Positions 8,361 to 17,494 of a DNA stretch of 64,000 nucleotides are shown here, piece by piece. Made by a program: the position numbers and the translations under genes. Position 1 is the stretch's first letter; every line of letters begins with the position of its first letter. The stretch is from an uncultured Angelakisella sp. (GTDB taxonomy: Bacteria > Bacillota > Clostridia > Oscillospirales > Ruminococcaceae), in contig CAJUFK010000006.1 in assembly GCA_910585535.1 (NCBI GenBank), positions 1 to 64,000 on the forward strand, read 5' to 3'. The notes beneath the pieces were generated by a model that saw only the letters and a list, made by a program, of their open reading frames with translations, was not told the DNA's origin and did not search any database.

Positions 8361-9320
8361 GTGAAAGCGAAAATAAAAAAACTTATCGCAGTCCTTCTGC
8401 TCGTGGCTCTGCTGATTCCGTCCGTTGCCTTTGCCACTGACTCGAAGGGGTCCCTGACTGCCGTCTTCGCTGACAAGGACTGCATCGGAGAGCCGGTTGA
8501 GTTTGCGATCTATCGCATTGCGGATGAGAATAATCAGCTCCTGGCACCCTTTAAGGACTATCCTGTGGAGATCGACATGACGAACAGCGGGAAGTGGCTG
8601 GATGTGGCTGAGACTTTGAAGGGGCTCGTCCGTAGGGACGCCCTGACCCCTTCTTTCAAGGCGACCATGGGCAGCAACGGGACTTTTATGGTCCCCGATA
8701 TGCCCCATGGGACCTACCTCGTGGTTGGCAGTGACTTTACAAAGGAGAACACAAAGTATGAGGTTCAGCCCTTCTTGATTCCTGTGCCCTGTCTGGGATA
8801 TCAGGATGCGGCCGCCGTGGTGAAGGTCAAAAAGACGGAGATTCCCGAGACCAAAACCGTTATCCGGAAGGTGCTCAAGGTCTGGAATGACAACGGATCC
8901 CGGAAGCGTCCCGACTCCATCGCCGTTGACCTGCTTCAGGACGGCTTTGTCTATGACACTGTGGAACTTTCCAAGGATAACAACTGGCGTTACACCTGGA
9001 GCGACCTCCCCGCAGGCCATGAGTGGCTGGTCGTTGAGGATGTACCCTCCGGGTACACTACTTCTACCAGGCTGGACGGGATTACCTTCGTCATCCGCAA
9101 TAAGCTGAAGACCCCGACCTATCATCGGGATCCCCCGCCGGAGGATGACAGAGACCCTTGTCCTGTTCCGAAGCCTACGCCCACTCCGGGACGCTTCCCC
9201 CAGTCTGGCGTTCTGTGGTGGCCTGTGGCTCTGATTGCCGGTGCCGGGTGCCTGTGTTTTATAGGAAGCGAGATTGTCCCCAAAAACGCTGAGGGGGAGG
9301 AAGACAGTCATGTCGATTAA
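8361..9320 (+). CDS. minor/basal pilin with FPQSG sorting motif
   Basis: A 319-residue exported protein. The signal peptide is about residues 1-26 (cleavage at AFA). The N-terminal domain (LTAVFADKDCIGEPVEFAIY) looks like a pilin D1 domain. A CnaB module follows (KVLKVWNDNGSRKRPDSIAV to VVEDVPSGYTTS), then a proline-rich linker. The C-terminus has a variant sorting motif FPQSG, the hydrophobic helix VLWWPVALIAGAGCLCFIG, and an unusually acidic rather than basic tail. Its place between two sortases fits a basal or tip pilin. It overlaps the next gene by 11 bases. Confidence 0.78.
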   Translation: MKAKIKKLIAVLLLVALLIPSVAFATDSKGSLTAVFADKDCIGEPVEFAIYRIADENNQLLAPFKDYPVEIDMTNSGKWLDVAETLKGLVRRDALTPSFKATMGSNGTFMVPDMPHGTYLVVGSDFTKENTKYEVQPFLIPVPCLGYQDAAAVVKVKKTEIPETKTVIRKVLKVWNDNGSRKRPDSIAVDLLQDGFVYDTVELSKDNNWRYTWSDLPAGHEWLVVEDVPSGYTTSTRLDGITFVIRNKLKTPTYHRDPPPEDDRDPCPVPKPTPTPGRFPQSGVLWWPVALIAGAGCLCFIGSEIVPKNAEGEEDSHVD

Positions 9321-9930
9321 ACTCTTTCTCCGGAGTGCAGGTGCGGCTCTCCTTTGTGCGGCGGCTATTTGGAGTGCCTACAACCTAACCCAGGTGTATG
9401 GGGCAGGGAAGGGGATGGACGAGACCAACGCCAAGCTCGCCGCCAGGATCAACGAGCATGACATTGTGCCGGAGGGATACTCCGAGTCGGTGATCCCGGA
9501 TTATATCCTCAACCCGGCCATGGAAATGCCCACCGAAGAAATCGATGGGCTGGAGTATGTCGGGAAAATCTCAATGCCAGGGTATTCCAAAGATTTCCCA
9601 GTGATCAATGAGTGGAGCTACGATAACCTTAATATCGCCCCTTGTCGTTATGAGGGTTCTGCGTACCAAAACAATTTGGTGATTTTAGCTCACAATTACC
9701 CGGGACAATTTGATTTCATAAAAGACATGGCGGTTGGGGACCTTGTCTTGTTCACTGATGTGGATGGAAACGAGTTTGGCTATGAAACAACCAGTATCCG
9801 CACTTTGAAGCCAGAGGAGACCGACAAACTCTATGATGAGGACTGGGACCTGAGCCTTTTTACTTGCACCTCAACTGGGGTAGCGAGGCTCGTTGTGGGA
9901 TGTCAGCTGGTGGACGCCCCCGGGAAATGA
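9310..9930 (+). CDS. second sortase of the pilus operon
   Basis: A 206-residue sortase with one N-terminal signal-anchor (LFLRSAGAALLCAAAIWSAY), a barrel entry strand LEYVGKISMPGYSKDFPVI, the catalytic His in VILAHNYPGQFDF, and the catalytic Cys and Arg in LFTCTSTGVARLVVG. It lacks the C-terminal membrane helix of class C, so it is more like a housekeeping or cell-wall-anchoring type. ATG 9310 follows GGGGAGG. As last gene of the operon, it may attach the finished pilus to the wall. Confidence 0.82.
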   Translation: MSIKLFLRSAGAALLCAAAIWSAYNLTQVYGAGKGMDETNAKLAARINEHDIVPEGYSESVIPDYILNPAMEMPTEEIDGLEYVGKISMPGYSKDFPVINEWSYDNLNIAPCRYEGSAYQNNLVILAHNYPGQFDFIKDMAVGDLVLFTDVDGNEFGYETTSIRTLKPEETDKLYDEDWDLSLFTCTSTGVARLVVGCQLVDAPGK

Positions 9931-9943
9931 AACTGATGCTGGA

Positions 9944-9973
9944 AAACCTCTCCGTTTTGTGGGAGGTTTTTTT
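9944..9973 (+). terminator. rho-independent terminator of the pilus operon
   Basis: AACCTCTCC pairs with GGGAGGTT around GTTTTGT, followed by seven T. Confidence 0.85.
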
Positions 9974-10055
9974 GTTTTACTATGAAAAAAGAATTAACAC
10001 GATACCACGATATTCTAACCGTCATAATAACGACAAAATTGGATTATCTATCCAT

Positions 10056-10137
10056 CGCAAAAACGCTGTTTTGCGTTAAAAACATATTTTGAATTATTGC
10101 GTTTTTTGCTTGACTGGCGCTTAACTTCAATTACAAT
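10056..10137 (+). promoter_or_regulatory. promoter of the giant adhesin with TTTTGCG palindrome
   Basis: TTGACT (10110-10115) and TACAAT (10132-10137) are 16 bases apart with the spacer block CTTAACTTCAAT, as in the cassette promoters. Upstream, CGCAAAA and TTTTGCG form an inverted repeat at 10056-10075, and ATTGCG follows near 10096. The P1-P4 leader RNA is absent from the 77-base leader. Confidence 0.65.
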
Positions 10138-10214
10138 TTAAGTTAAATGAAGTTCGCTTTTAATTGCCTATAGCAAATTAAAAAAGCGTTGTAAAGGAAA
10201 GGAGCGCGATTATT

Positions 10215-13200
10215 TTGAACAAAATGAAACGGACAATTTCCCTTCTTTTGGCGTTGTCCATGGTTTTCATCATGTCGGCTTGCTCGATGCCGACACTTTC
10301 TGTCGGAACTGGACTCTCTGGCGATGTGGCTTTTGCTACTGAGGATGACACCATGATTCAACGGGTTCTTCCAATCGCTGAAAATAATGACGAGGCGGAG
10401 CCTTTGGATGACTCGTCATCTGTAGAGCCGGATGGTGATGTTGATGGTTTGGGAGCATCTTTGGAGGATCCCAGTGGGGAGGAAGGCACTGAGGGGACAA
10501 CTCCGGATGCTCCCGCTGATGACCAAGGCGAGCCAGCAGTTCCTGGTTTCGATGAGGGCAATGGCGCTGATAGTGAGCCAGAGGTCTCTGACGGCCCCGC
10601 CGATGACCAGGAAGGAGTTGCGGGGACCTCGTCCAGCGCCCCTGAGGCGCCCGCTGAGCCTGCGCTGGAAGATCCTGCAAGCCCTCTGGAACCAGAGATC
10701 CCGGAAGCCCCGGAGGATTTGGCAGTTCCAGGAGACCCCGAAACCGCCCTGCCGGCAGTTGAGGCTGATCCTGTGGCAATCGAATACTGGATAGAAATTC
10801 CCAAAACGGTCGTGGGGAACTATGACATCGCGGCTAACGATGGGCGTTTTTTGGTCAGGGGTGACGATGGCGAGTTGGCTGGGCATGAAAATAACCATCC
10901 CGACGGCCGTTGGTTTTCGACTGACCACGATAAAGGTATGGCTTTGCTCTATGTTTTTCCGGGGAAAACCTATGAAATTGAAATCGTAAATGACCCGAAC
11001 AATGAGTACGAGGAGAAATTTGGCCTTATCTGTGATGAGCGTGTCATGAAAGTAGCCGTCAGCGTGGGTGAAGACGGGAGAGTGACCACCTCAAACCGCC
11101 GCTTTGAACTGCCCGACGGGTCCACCCCTGGCAACCAGGAGAGCTTTATTATTAAGGCTCCTGTCCAGGATTCTGTGTGGACCGAAGATGAGGTGATCAG
11201 AGCCAGAAACATTATGTTTGATATGACCCTGGAAGAGAAAGTGGGCCAGCTGTTCCTTGTTCATTATCCTGGTGATGGTTCGGGTTCTATTGCCCAGGCT
11301 AATGCCGTGATCGACAACTATCATCCAGGTGGATTCCTTGTGTTTGCGGCGATGTTCAACGGGTCCACCCCGGATATCGTAAAGAACAAGACCAACGCTG
11401 CCCAGGCCCATTCGAAAATCCCTATGCTGTTCTCGGTGGACGAGGAAGGCGGTAAAGTGACCAGGATCAGCCAGTATCCTGCCTTCCGCTCTTCGAAATT
11501 TCCATTTCCGCAGGATCTGGCAAATCAAGGGGTTGATGCCGTAGAGGCCGATGCTACCGAAAAAGCAAATCTCCTGCGTGGGCTTGGCCTCTGGGTGAAC
11601 CATGCTCCTGTTGCTGATGTGTCCGGGCCGACGGGCTATATTTATGCCCGCACTTATGGACAGGACGGGCTTGGCAACTCTGAGTATGTTGCTGCCGCTG
11701 TGCGCGGCCACGAAGAAAATGGTGTGGGCTCTACCCTGAAGCATTTCCCAGGCTACGGTGGTACATCCTCTAACACCCATAATGGGTTTGCTGTAAATGA
11801 CCTTGCAATAGAGGATTTTGAGTACAACGACCTCCTGCCCTTCTATGCGGGTATTGGTGCTGGCGGTAAGGCCGTCATGGTAACACACAACATTATCAAC
11901 GCGATGGATCCCAATATGCCCGCGTCCTTGTCTGAACCTGTTATTTCTTATCTGAGAGACACAATGGGGTTCGACGGCGTGGTGATGACCGATGACTTGA
12001 ACATGAAAGCTGTAACAGACACTGTAGGCGATGGGCAGGCGTCCCTTGCCTGCCTCCAGGCTGGAGCTGATATGGCTATGACTGCCCAGCCTGAAAAGGA
12101 TTATCCTGTGGTTCTGGCTGCTGTTAAGTCTGGCGCACTGTCTATGGAGCGTGTCAATGAGTCCTGTGAGCGGGTACTCTGTTGGAAGATTCGTATGGGG
12201 CTTATCGATCTGGAAATAACAGAGCCCCCGGTGGAAGAAACCGAGGCGATGTGGACGAACGGTGCTGTTACCCGGTACGGGACCTTCGCCGAGATGTGGG
12301 CCTTGGCTGTGCAGAATGGCGGTGCAGTGCAGCTCCTTACTGACGCATCCTCCGGGGCATTGACTCCTTCTGGCAAGATGACCCTCAACCTGAACGGGCA
12401 TAAGCTGACCCTTTCTGATGCTGCGGGCATCGCAGTCCCTTCCGGGGTAATCTTTGACATCGTTGATGTGGAGAATATGCAAGTGACTTCCACGGGAGCT
12501 GTTGTTGGCACTCATCGCTCCCCGGTTGTGACCAGCACTCCAAATGGCACAGAAACCCCTGACTACAATACAGTGCGGCGAACCTTGGTATGGAATGAAG
12601 TAGATCCTGATACAGGCGCAAAAACCCAGTACGAGGCTGATTTTGACGCTCTTGGCACCATCGTAGGGACGACTGGTACTGCTGGTATCCATGTCACCGG
12701 TGGAACAGTAAACTTTGAGTCTGGTGTTCTTTCTCACCCCCGACAGGGTGTCCTTATGGCTTCTGGAACGGTGAACATCTCCGGCGGCTCTATCCTTGGC
12801 TGTGGCGGCGGTGCAAAGCCTACTGATGGCGGTGCTGTTGAGGTGCAGGGTGGTACTCTAAGTATTACAGCCGGCTACCTGGGGGGCAACCAGGCCAGCA
12901 CACGAGGAGGCGCTATCTGTGTTGGAAAGAACAGTGGCAAGGTAACTGTAAACGGCAAAGATGCTGTCATCGCCTGCAACTTGAGCGGTGTCCAGGCCGG
13001 TGCTATCTATGTTTATGCCGGCGGCACTCTCGATTTTACGAAGGGGCGGATCGCAAGTAACTCCGCTGGTAACGGCGGTGCTATCTACGCATATGGCGGA
13101 TGCAAGGTTGTCATTGGTGACTCCGAAGCAGTTGACAGGTCGGTTGTAAGTGAGACCATCCTTACGGATAACACTGCCAGAGGGCAGGGCGGAGCGATCT

Positions 13201-15890
13201 TTATGTATCCAGCCACGCCTACTGTACAGGTTTATGGTGCGGCTATTGTCGGAAACGAATCCATAGAGGGCGGCGGCGTCCGCGTTGGCGACAACAATGC
13301 GAACGGTGGCTTGTTTACGATCAGTCATTCGGTCGTGAGCTATAACTCTGCAACTAACGGAGGCGGTATCCGTTTTGATAAGGCCAAAGCGACTACTCTT
13401 GATGATGTTTCGATCCACCATAATACGGCCAGCGGGATGGGCGGCGGCATTTGGCTCAATTCCACTGCCCTGACAATGGACGACGCCGAAATTTTCCAGA
13501 ATAGCGCCAGGAATGATGGCGGCGGCGTTTGGTGGGCTGACAATACCTCGACGATCTCGCTAAATGGTACAGTAATTATTGCTGACAATCAGTTGACCGA
13601 TGGAACCTCTGATAATGTGATGCTTCCTGTGGATTGCCAGTTCCAGCTCTACAAAGATGTCCTTGTTCCCGGTTCCAGGATTCGGTTTGAGGCATCTGTC
13701 TACCCGGAGGAGGGACAGACTGTCCCCGTGGTGATCGGAAGCAAAAGCATTATCCAGAACTCCCAGCACGCCTTTGAGTTGGAGGATGGACTAGAGCATT
13801 ATGCCATTGTCCTTCATAAGACAGAGGGTGAATTGGATATTACAACCAAAGTGGATGGAGACCAGTCTGTAGAAGTGTCTGGTGTCCTGTTCCAGTGGTA
13901 CGCTCCTGTTCGGCGGTTGGCTGTTTCTGGTGACAGTACAAGGGCGCTTAAAGTTATTGACACCAGCGCAGGAGAACCCGGAAACCGGCTGCCGAAGAAT
14001 GGCAGCGCCTTGCCAGAAAATGCTCCTACTCTCCGTTATCTATTCCTTGAGCCAGACGGCACGGTTCTGTACACAGAGAAACTAACGCCCCTGTATGAAG
14101 CTAAGGATGTGACACTCTCCAGCGTTGGCAGTATCGAAAGCCAGTGGCGATTTGGCGCCAGTGACCATGGATACTCCAGGCACCAGGTCTGGGTAGCCAC
14201 TGATGGGAGCAAGGGGTTGAGCACAAACCCTGCTGATTGGACGGTCTATAATTGGCATGATGGCATGAGCTTCACGACCGAGGCATCCCAGGGCGATGCT
14301 GATACCATCTATGTGGGGCCAGGCTATGTCGTCCGATTCGTTGGTGGGGCAAAAGAGGATCCTGAAGATATTGATGCAGTCTTCTATGACTATGACATCA
14401 CGAATGGACAGGTGTATGCCACCTATGATGATGCGGTGAACCATGTGAATCCCTTGACAGCTGATGAAATTGCCGGCCGGCGGGCCGCTAGCCAGGAAAT
14501 GTTTGTGGATACAAACGGCGGCGGTGCGGGCCAGGGCATCAATAGCCTTTCCAATTACCCGGTAGGGACGAATACAGCAAATGCGTTCGGCTTTGGAAAC
14601 GGCAACACAAATATGCCGTGGCAAAATGCTGTCTTTGGAGGAAATGTCATTGTGAACGGGGTGGATCAGCCGTCAAAATTAAATGCCTTTAACCGGACGA
14701 ACTTTGAGGGTTGCACCTTTGGGCTGACAAATGGACTAAGCGAAGATGGTGTGCCGCTTCCTTCAGAGGGAATTAAGATTCCTTCCGTTTTCGGTGATGG
14801 AAGCGCGATCGGCAAGACCACTTACAATGATCTTAGTCTGCGCCTCCGCCGGCATGGAAATACTCTAACGCTATCAGAAGTAACCGGCGCAGATGTAACT
14901 GGACTGGAATCCTTTGGGCATCCCGGTATTTATGACGGTGTTCAAAACAAAACTGTAATTTGGTCCAATGACTTCTGGCCTATGGACGGCAAGGTTCAAG
15001 ATGGCGACGGTCACGATCCTGTCTTTGGCGGAAGTAAGGATGATGTTCGGTTCGGTCAAACATCTAAGCTCCCCGCATCTGACGATGGCCTTTCTCATAA
15101 CTCATACTTTGGTATGCAATTCGAAATTGAGTTTGAGTTGGGAGAGGACTTCATTGGACCCATGGCCTACACGTTTTTCGGTGATGACGACATGTGGATT
15201 TTCTTGGATGGAGAGCCTATCGTCGACATTGGTGGCGTTCATCGCAGCGTAGGCATGTATGTTGATCTTTGGGATTATCTGTCTCGTGAGGATGCCGGCA
15301 CTCATAAGCTGAGTTTCTTTTTCACCGAGAGAGGGGCATCTGGGTCCACCTGCTGGATGAATTTCTGCTTGCCTAATATTAAGTCAGTTGCTTCCGAGCC
15401 GGAAATTCCTGAGTTTGGAAGTCTCCGCATCGAAAAACAGATGCCTAACGAGGTCGAAATTGACCAGGAATTTGACTTCGAACTGGTTGTGGACGCTGCG
15501 GCTGGTGTTTATGTTGGGGCCTCCTGCACCTCCTATACTTCTAATGGTGAGGTCAAGACCAGTATTCCTGTGAACTGGGATGGGACCACCTCCTTCAGCT
15601 TGAAAGCAGGAGAGTATGCCGTTATCGACCAAATCCCGGTTGGAACTGCCTGCACAGTCAGGGAAACCGAAACATCTGCACTTGGCTATATTACCACCTG
15701 TAATGGCAGCGAAGGGCGTGATGCCATGGTCACAGTCGGAGCTGATCCCACAAATGTGGTGTTCGTGAACACGCCCTCCCTTATGCTCCCTGAGACAGGG
15801 GGCATGGGTGTGACCTGGTTCTATGTCACAGGACTTAGTGCAATTTTGGGTGTTAGCTTTGGCCTTCGAAGAAAGAAAGAGGAAGGGTAA
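10215..15890 (+). CDS. giant cell-wall adhesin: lipobox, GH3, beta-helix, fibro-slime, LPETG
   Basis: A 1891-residue surface protein. Domains in order: an N-terminal signal with a lipobox-like MSAC at about residue 20; an acidic Pro-rich linker (about 60-190); a GH3 domain of the NagZ beta-N-acetylhexosaminidase type (about 320-670), with KHFPGYGGTSSNTH carrying the family His/Asp region and VVMTDDLNMKA carrying the nucleophile Asp; a right-handed beta-helix of GGAI/GGGI repeats (about 815-1135); a fibro-slime/PA14-like domain (FFGDDDMWIFLDGEPIVDIG, about 1650); a CnaB-like module; and LPETGG, hydrophobic helix and RRKKEEG tail. TTG 10215 lies ten bases after GGAAAGGAG; ATG 10224 is the alternative. 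It probably binds and trims glycans or mucin. Confidence 0.85.
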   Translation: MNKMKRTISLLLALSMVFIMSACSMPTLSVGTGLSGDVAFATEDDTMIQRVLPIAENNDEAEPLDDSSSVEPDGDVDGLGASLEDPSGEEGTEGTTPDAPADDQGEPAVPGFDEGNGADSEPEVSDGPADDQEGVAGTSSSAPEAPAEPALEDPASPLEPEIPEAPEDLAVPGDPETALPAVEADPVAIEYWIEIPKTVVGNYDIAANDGRFLVRGDDGELAGHENNHPDGRWFSTDHDKGMALLYVFPGKTYEIEIVNDPNNEYEEKFGLICDERVMKVAVSVGEDGRVTTSNRRFELPDGSTPGNQESFIIKAPVQDSVWTEDEVIRARNIMFDMTLEEKVGQLFLVHYPGDGSGSIAQANAVIDNYHPGGFLVFAAMFNGSTPDIVKNKTNAAQAHSKIPMLFSVDEEGGKVTRISQYPAFRSSKFPFPQDLANQGVDAVEADATEKANLLRGLGLWVNHAPVADVSGPTGYIYARTYGQDGLGNSEYVAAAVRGHEENGVGSTLKHFPGYGGTSSNTHNGFAVNDLAIEDFEYNDLLPFYAGIGAGGKAVMVTHNIINAMDPNMPASLSEPVISYLRDTMGFDGVVMTDDLNMKAVTDTVGDGQASLACLQAGADMAMTAQPEKDYPVVLAAVKSGALSMERVNESCERVLCWKIRMGLIDLEITEPPVEETEAMWTNGAVTRYGTFAEMWALAVQNGGAVQLLTDASSGALTPSGKMTLNLNGHKLTLSDAAGIAVPSGVIFDIVDVENMQVTSTGAVVGTHRSPVVTSTPNGTETPDYNTVRRTLVWNEVDPDTGAKTQYEADFDALGTIVGTTGTAGIHVTGGTVNFESGVLSHPRQGVLMASGTVNISGGSILGCGGGAKPTDGGAVEVQGGTLSITAGYLGGNQASTRGGAICVGKNSGKVTVNGKDAVIACNLSGVQAGAIYVYAGGTLDFTKGRIASNSAGNGGAIYAYGGCKVVIGDSEAVDRSVVSETILTDNTARGQGGAIFMYPATPTVQVYGAAIVGNESIEGGGVRVGDNNANGGLFTISHSVVSYNSATNGGGIRFDKAKATTLDDVSIHHNTASGMGGGIWLNSTALTMDDAEIFQNSARNDGGGVWWADNTSTISLNGTVIIADNQLTDGTSDNVMLPVDCQFQLYKDVLVPGSRIRFEASVYPEEGQTVPVVIGSKSIIQNSQHAFELEDGLEHYAIVLHKTEGELDITTKVDGDQSVEVSGVLFQWYAPVRRLAVSGDSTRALKVIDTSAGEPGNRLPKNGSALPENAPTLRYLFLEPDGTVLYTEKLTPLYEAKDVTLSSVGSIESQWRFGASDHGYSRHQVWVATDGSKGLSTNPADWTVYNWHDGMSFTTEASQGDADTIYVGPGYVVRFVGGAKEDPEDIDAVFYDYDITNGQVYATYDDAVNHVNPLTADEIAGRRAASQEMFVDTNGGGAGQGINSLSNYPVGTNTANAFGFGNGNTNMPWQNAVFGGNVIVNGVDQPSKLNAFNRTNFEGCTFGLTNGLSEDGVPLPSEGIKIPSVFGDGSAIGKTTYNDLSLRLRRHGNTLTLSEVTGADVTGLESFGHPGIYDGVQNKTVIWSNDFWPMDGKVQDGDGHDPVFGGSKDDVRFGQTSKLPASDDGLSHNSYFGMQFEIEFELGEDFIGPMAYTFFGDDDMWIFLDGEPIVDIGGVHRSVGMYVDLWDYLSREDAGTHKLSFFFTERGASGSTCWMNFCLPNIKSVASEPEIPEFGSLRIEKQMPNEVEIDQEFDFELVVDAAAGVYVGASCTSYTSNGEVKTSIPVNWDGTTSFSLKAGEYAVIDQIPVGTACTVRETETSALGYITTCNGSEGRDAMVTVGADPTNVVFVNTPSLMLPETGGMGVTWFYVTGLSAILGVSFGLRRKKEEG

Positions 15891-15966
15891 GTTTTTGTCC
15901 CGGCAAGGGGGCTGATGAACGGCTGGTGCGGCTTGCCACGCACCGCCATTTGGGGGAGGTGATGAG

Positions 15967-16800
15967 GTGGAATTGGTGGACTTGTTAAGGATCCTGGGGC
16001 TTTGCGTTCTTGGGTTGGCCCTGGCGGGTGTTCTTTGGTGGTGGAGATCTCTAAGAAGACGGGTGTTGGCGACCAGTGTTGGTTATCAAAAACTTTTGGA
16101 GATCAATTCGAGGCATTCTTTTGATGACTCGATTAAGCAGGAGACCCAATTTACAAAGATATTCCCGTCAAAAAGAGCTTTTGACCGAGCGGATGTTCGC
16201 CGTGTGGCAAAGGAGAGGATTAACCAGGAACGCCAAGTGTTCGATACCATGCTGGAGTCTGCGGCATACAACCAGAAGCTTCTGCGGGCTTACAAAATAG
16301 AGTGCAAGCGCAAGGGTGTGGCTCAGCTGACCAGCAAGGAACAGGCCAAGGCGAATGGTGTTCCGTTCTTTGCATACAGACGGTACGAGAAGGATGCTAT
16401 TAAAAGGGCGATCCTTCACCCGGTTACGGATCCAGATTTCGTTTTTGTTTTGTACTACTCCAGCCCGAAGGGGCACAACCATTACCGCCACTGTGAGAGG
16501 TTCTCGGTGGGTCAAATAATTTTACTTATGGAGGACATCAGCGAAGAGGTAAGGGCGAAGGAGTTCAAGGCGTATCAACGAAAACTTATGACCAACTCCT
16601 TGAGGTACGACATTCTGAAACGGGACGGCTTCCGGTGTGCAATCTGCGGCAGAACCGCTGCCGATGGCGTAAAGCTCCATGTTGACCATATTATTCCGGT
16701 GGCAAAAGGAGGAAAAACTGAGCCTGGCAATTTGCGGACTCTGTGTTCGGAGTGCAACGAGGGCAAAAAGGACAAGTATGACCCCGATGGATTAAATTGA
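15967..16800 (+). CDS. membrane-anchored HNH endonuclease-like protein
   Basis: A 277-residue protein with a membrane helix at residues 3-25 (LLRILGLCVLGLALAGVLWW), a helical middle region and a C-terminal HNH domain. That domain has CAICG and CSEC zinc knuckles around LHVDHIIPVAKGG and NLRTL, the usual HNH catalytic layout. GTG 15967 follows GGGGAGGTG. HNH enzymes cut DNA, and a membrane-tethered one is unusual and could act on incoming DNA. It follows the adhesin gene by 76 bases and precedes the Nudix-like gene by a few bases. Function beyond the fold is inference. Confidence 0.75.
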   Translation: MELVDLLRILGLCVLGLALAGVLWWWRSLRRRVLATSVGYQKLLEINSRHSFDDSIKQETQFTKIFPSKRAFDRADVRRVAKERINQERQVFDTMLESAAYNQKLLRAYKIECKRKGVAQLTSKEQAKANGVPFFAYRRYEKDAIKRAILHPVTDPDFVFVLYYSSPKGHNHYRHCERFSVGQIILLMEDISEEVRAKEFKAYQRKLMTNSLRYDILKRDGFRCAICGRTAADGVKLHVDHIIPVAKGGKTEPGNLRTLCSECNEGKKDKYDPDGLN

Positions 16801-16816
16801 GAAGGAGGTGATAATT

Positions 16817-17470
16817 ATGCTTCCAAAGAAGGTTAAAAATCCCTGGAATCGCTACTGTGAACTGATGAGGCGACACCCCAAGGCGTTTGTGCAAAGCGAC
16901 GGACTGCCAATCATCACGGATCCCTTTGCAGTGTCCGAGTTTGCAAACCAGACCGGAGTTGAAATCGGCGTGATCTATGAAAGTCCTGTCTGGTTTTGGG
17001 TGGTGGACCTGGTTCAAGGCCCGGAAGGTCTCGTCGCATCCGAACGGCTGCTCCCGGTCCGGAAGGAGGCTGAGGTTGTGGCGATTCCCGTCTACAACGA
17101 CCGGTACTTCGTGCTGGTGGAGGAGGGCCGCCAGGTGCTGAAAAACGCCCGGCTGGCATTCCCGAGAGGGGAAGGGATACCGGGTATGTCCCCAGCGCAG
17201 AACGCCGCAGAGAGGCTGGCAGAGGCCCTACAGGCCGAGGTGCTGTCCTACGGGATGCTGGGAAGCCTGTCGCTGGATGAGGCTTCTGGGGGCGGGTCTG
17301 CCTACGTTATCTTGTGCCGTATTACTCAGCCGGATGTGGGAGTGGGGGACAGCGGCCTTCCCAGGCTGGTCCTTTGTTCTATGGATGACCTGAAGTGGAA
17401 GATTGCAGCCGGGGAGATTGGCGATCTTATTACACTGGGAGCATATGGGATGTTGGCTGCGAGGATCTGA
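16817..17470 (+). CDS. degenerate Nudix-fold protein
   Basis: A 217-residue soluble protein. Residues 90-170 follow the Nudix pattern: VAIPVYNDRYFVLVEE, then LAFPRGEGIPGMSPAQNAAE in place of the GX5EX7REUXEE box, then GMLGSLSLDEASGG. The catalytic REXXEE glutamates are replaced (AERLAEALQ), so hydrolysis is doubtful and a ligand-sensing role is possible. ATG 16817 is eight bases after AAGGAGG; the upstream GTG 16808 overlaps that site. It sits between HNH and PilZ genes in one operon. Confidence 0.6.
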   Translation: MLPKKVKNPWNRYCELMRRHPKAFVQSDGLPIITDPFAVSEFANQTGVEIGVIYESPVWFWVVDLVQGPEGLVASERLLPVRKEAEVVAIPVYNDRYFVLVEEGRQVLKNARLAFPRGEGIPGMSPAQNAAERLAEALQAEVLSYGMLGSLSLDEASGGGSAYVILCRITQPDVGVGDSGLPRLVLCSMDDLKWKIAAGEIGDLITLGAYGMLAARI

Positions 17471-17494
17471 GACGAAATGAGAGGAGAATACATC

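Noticed and set aside
11091..12737. Long minus-strand frame inside the giant adhesin
   Set aside because: It lies entirely opposite the conserved GH3 domain and shows no protein features of its own.
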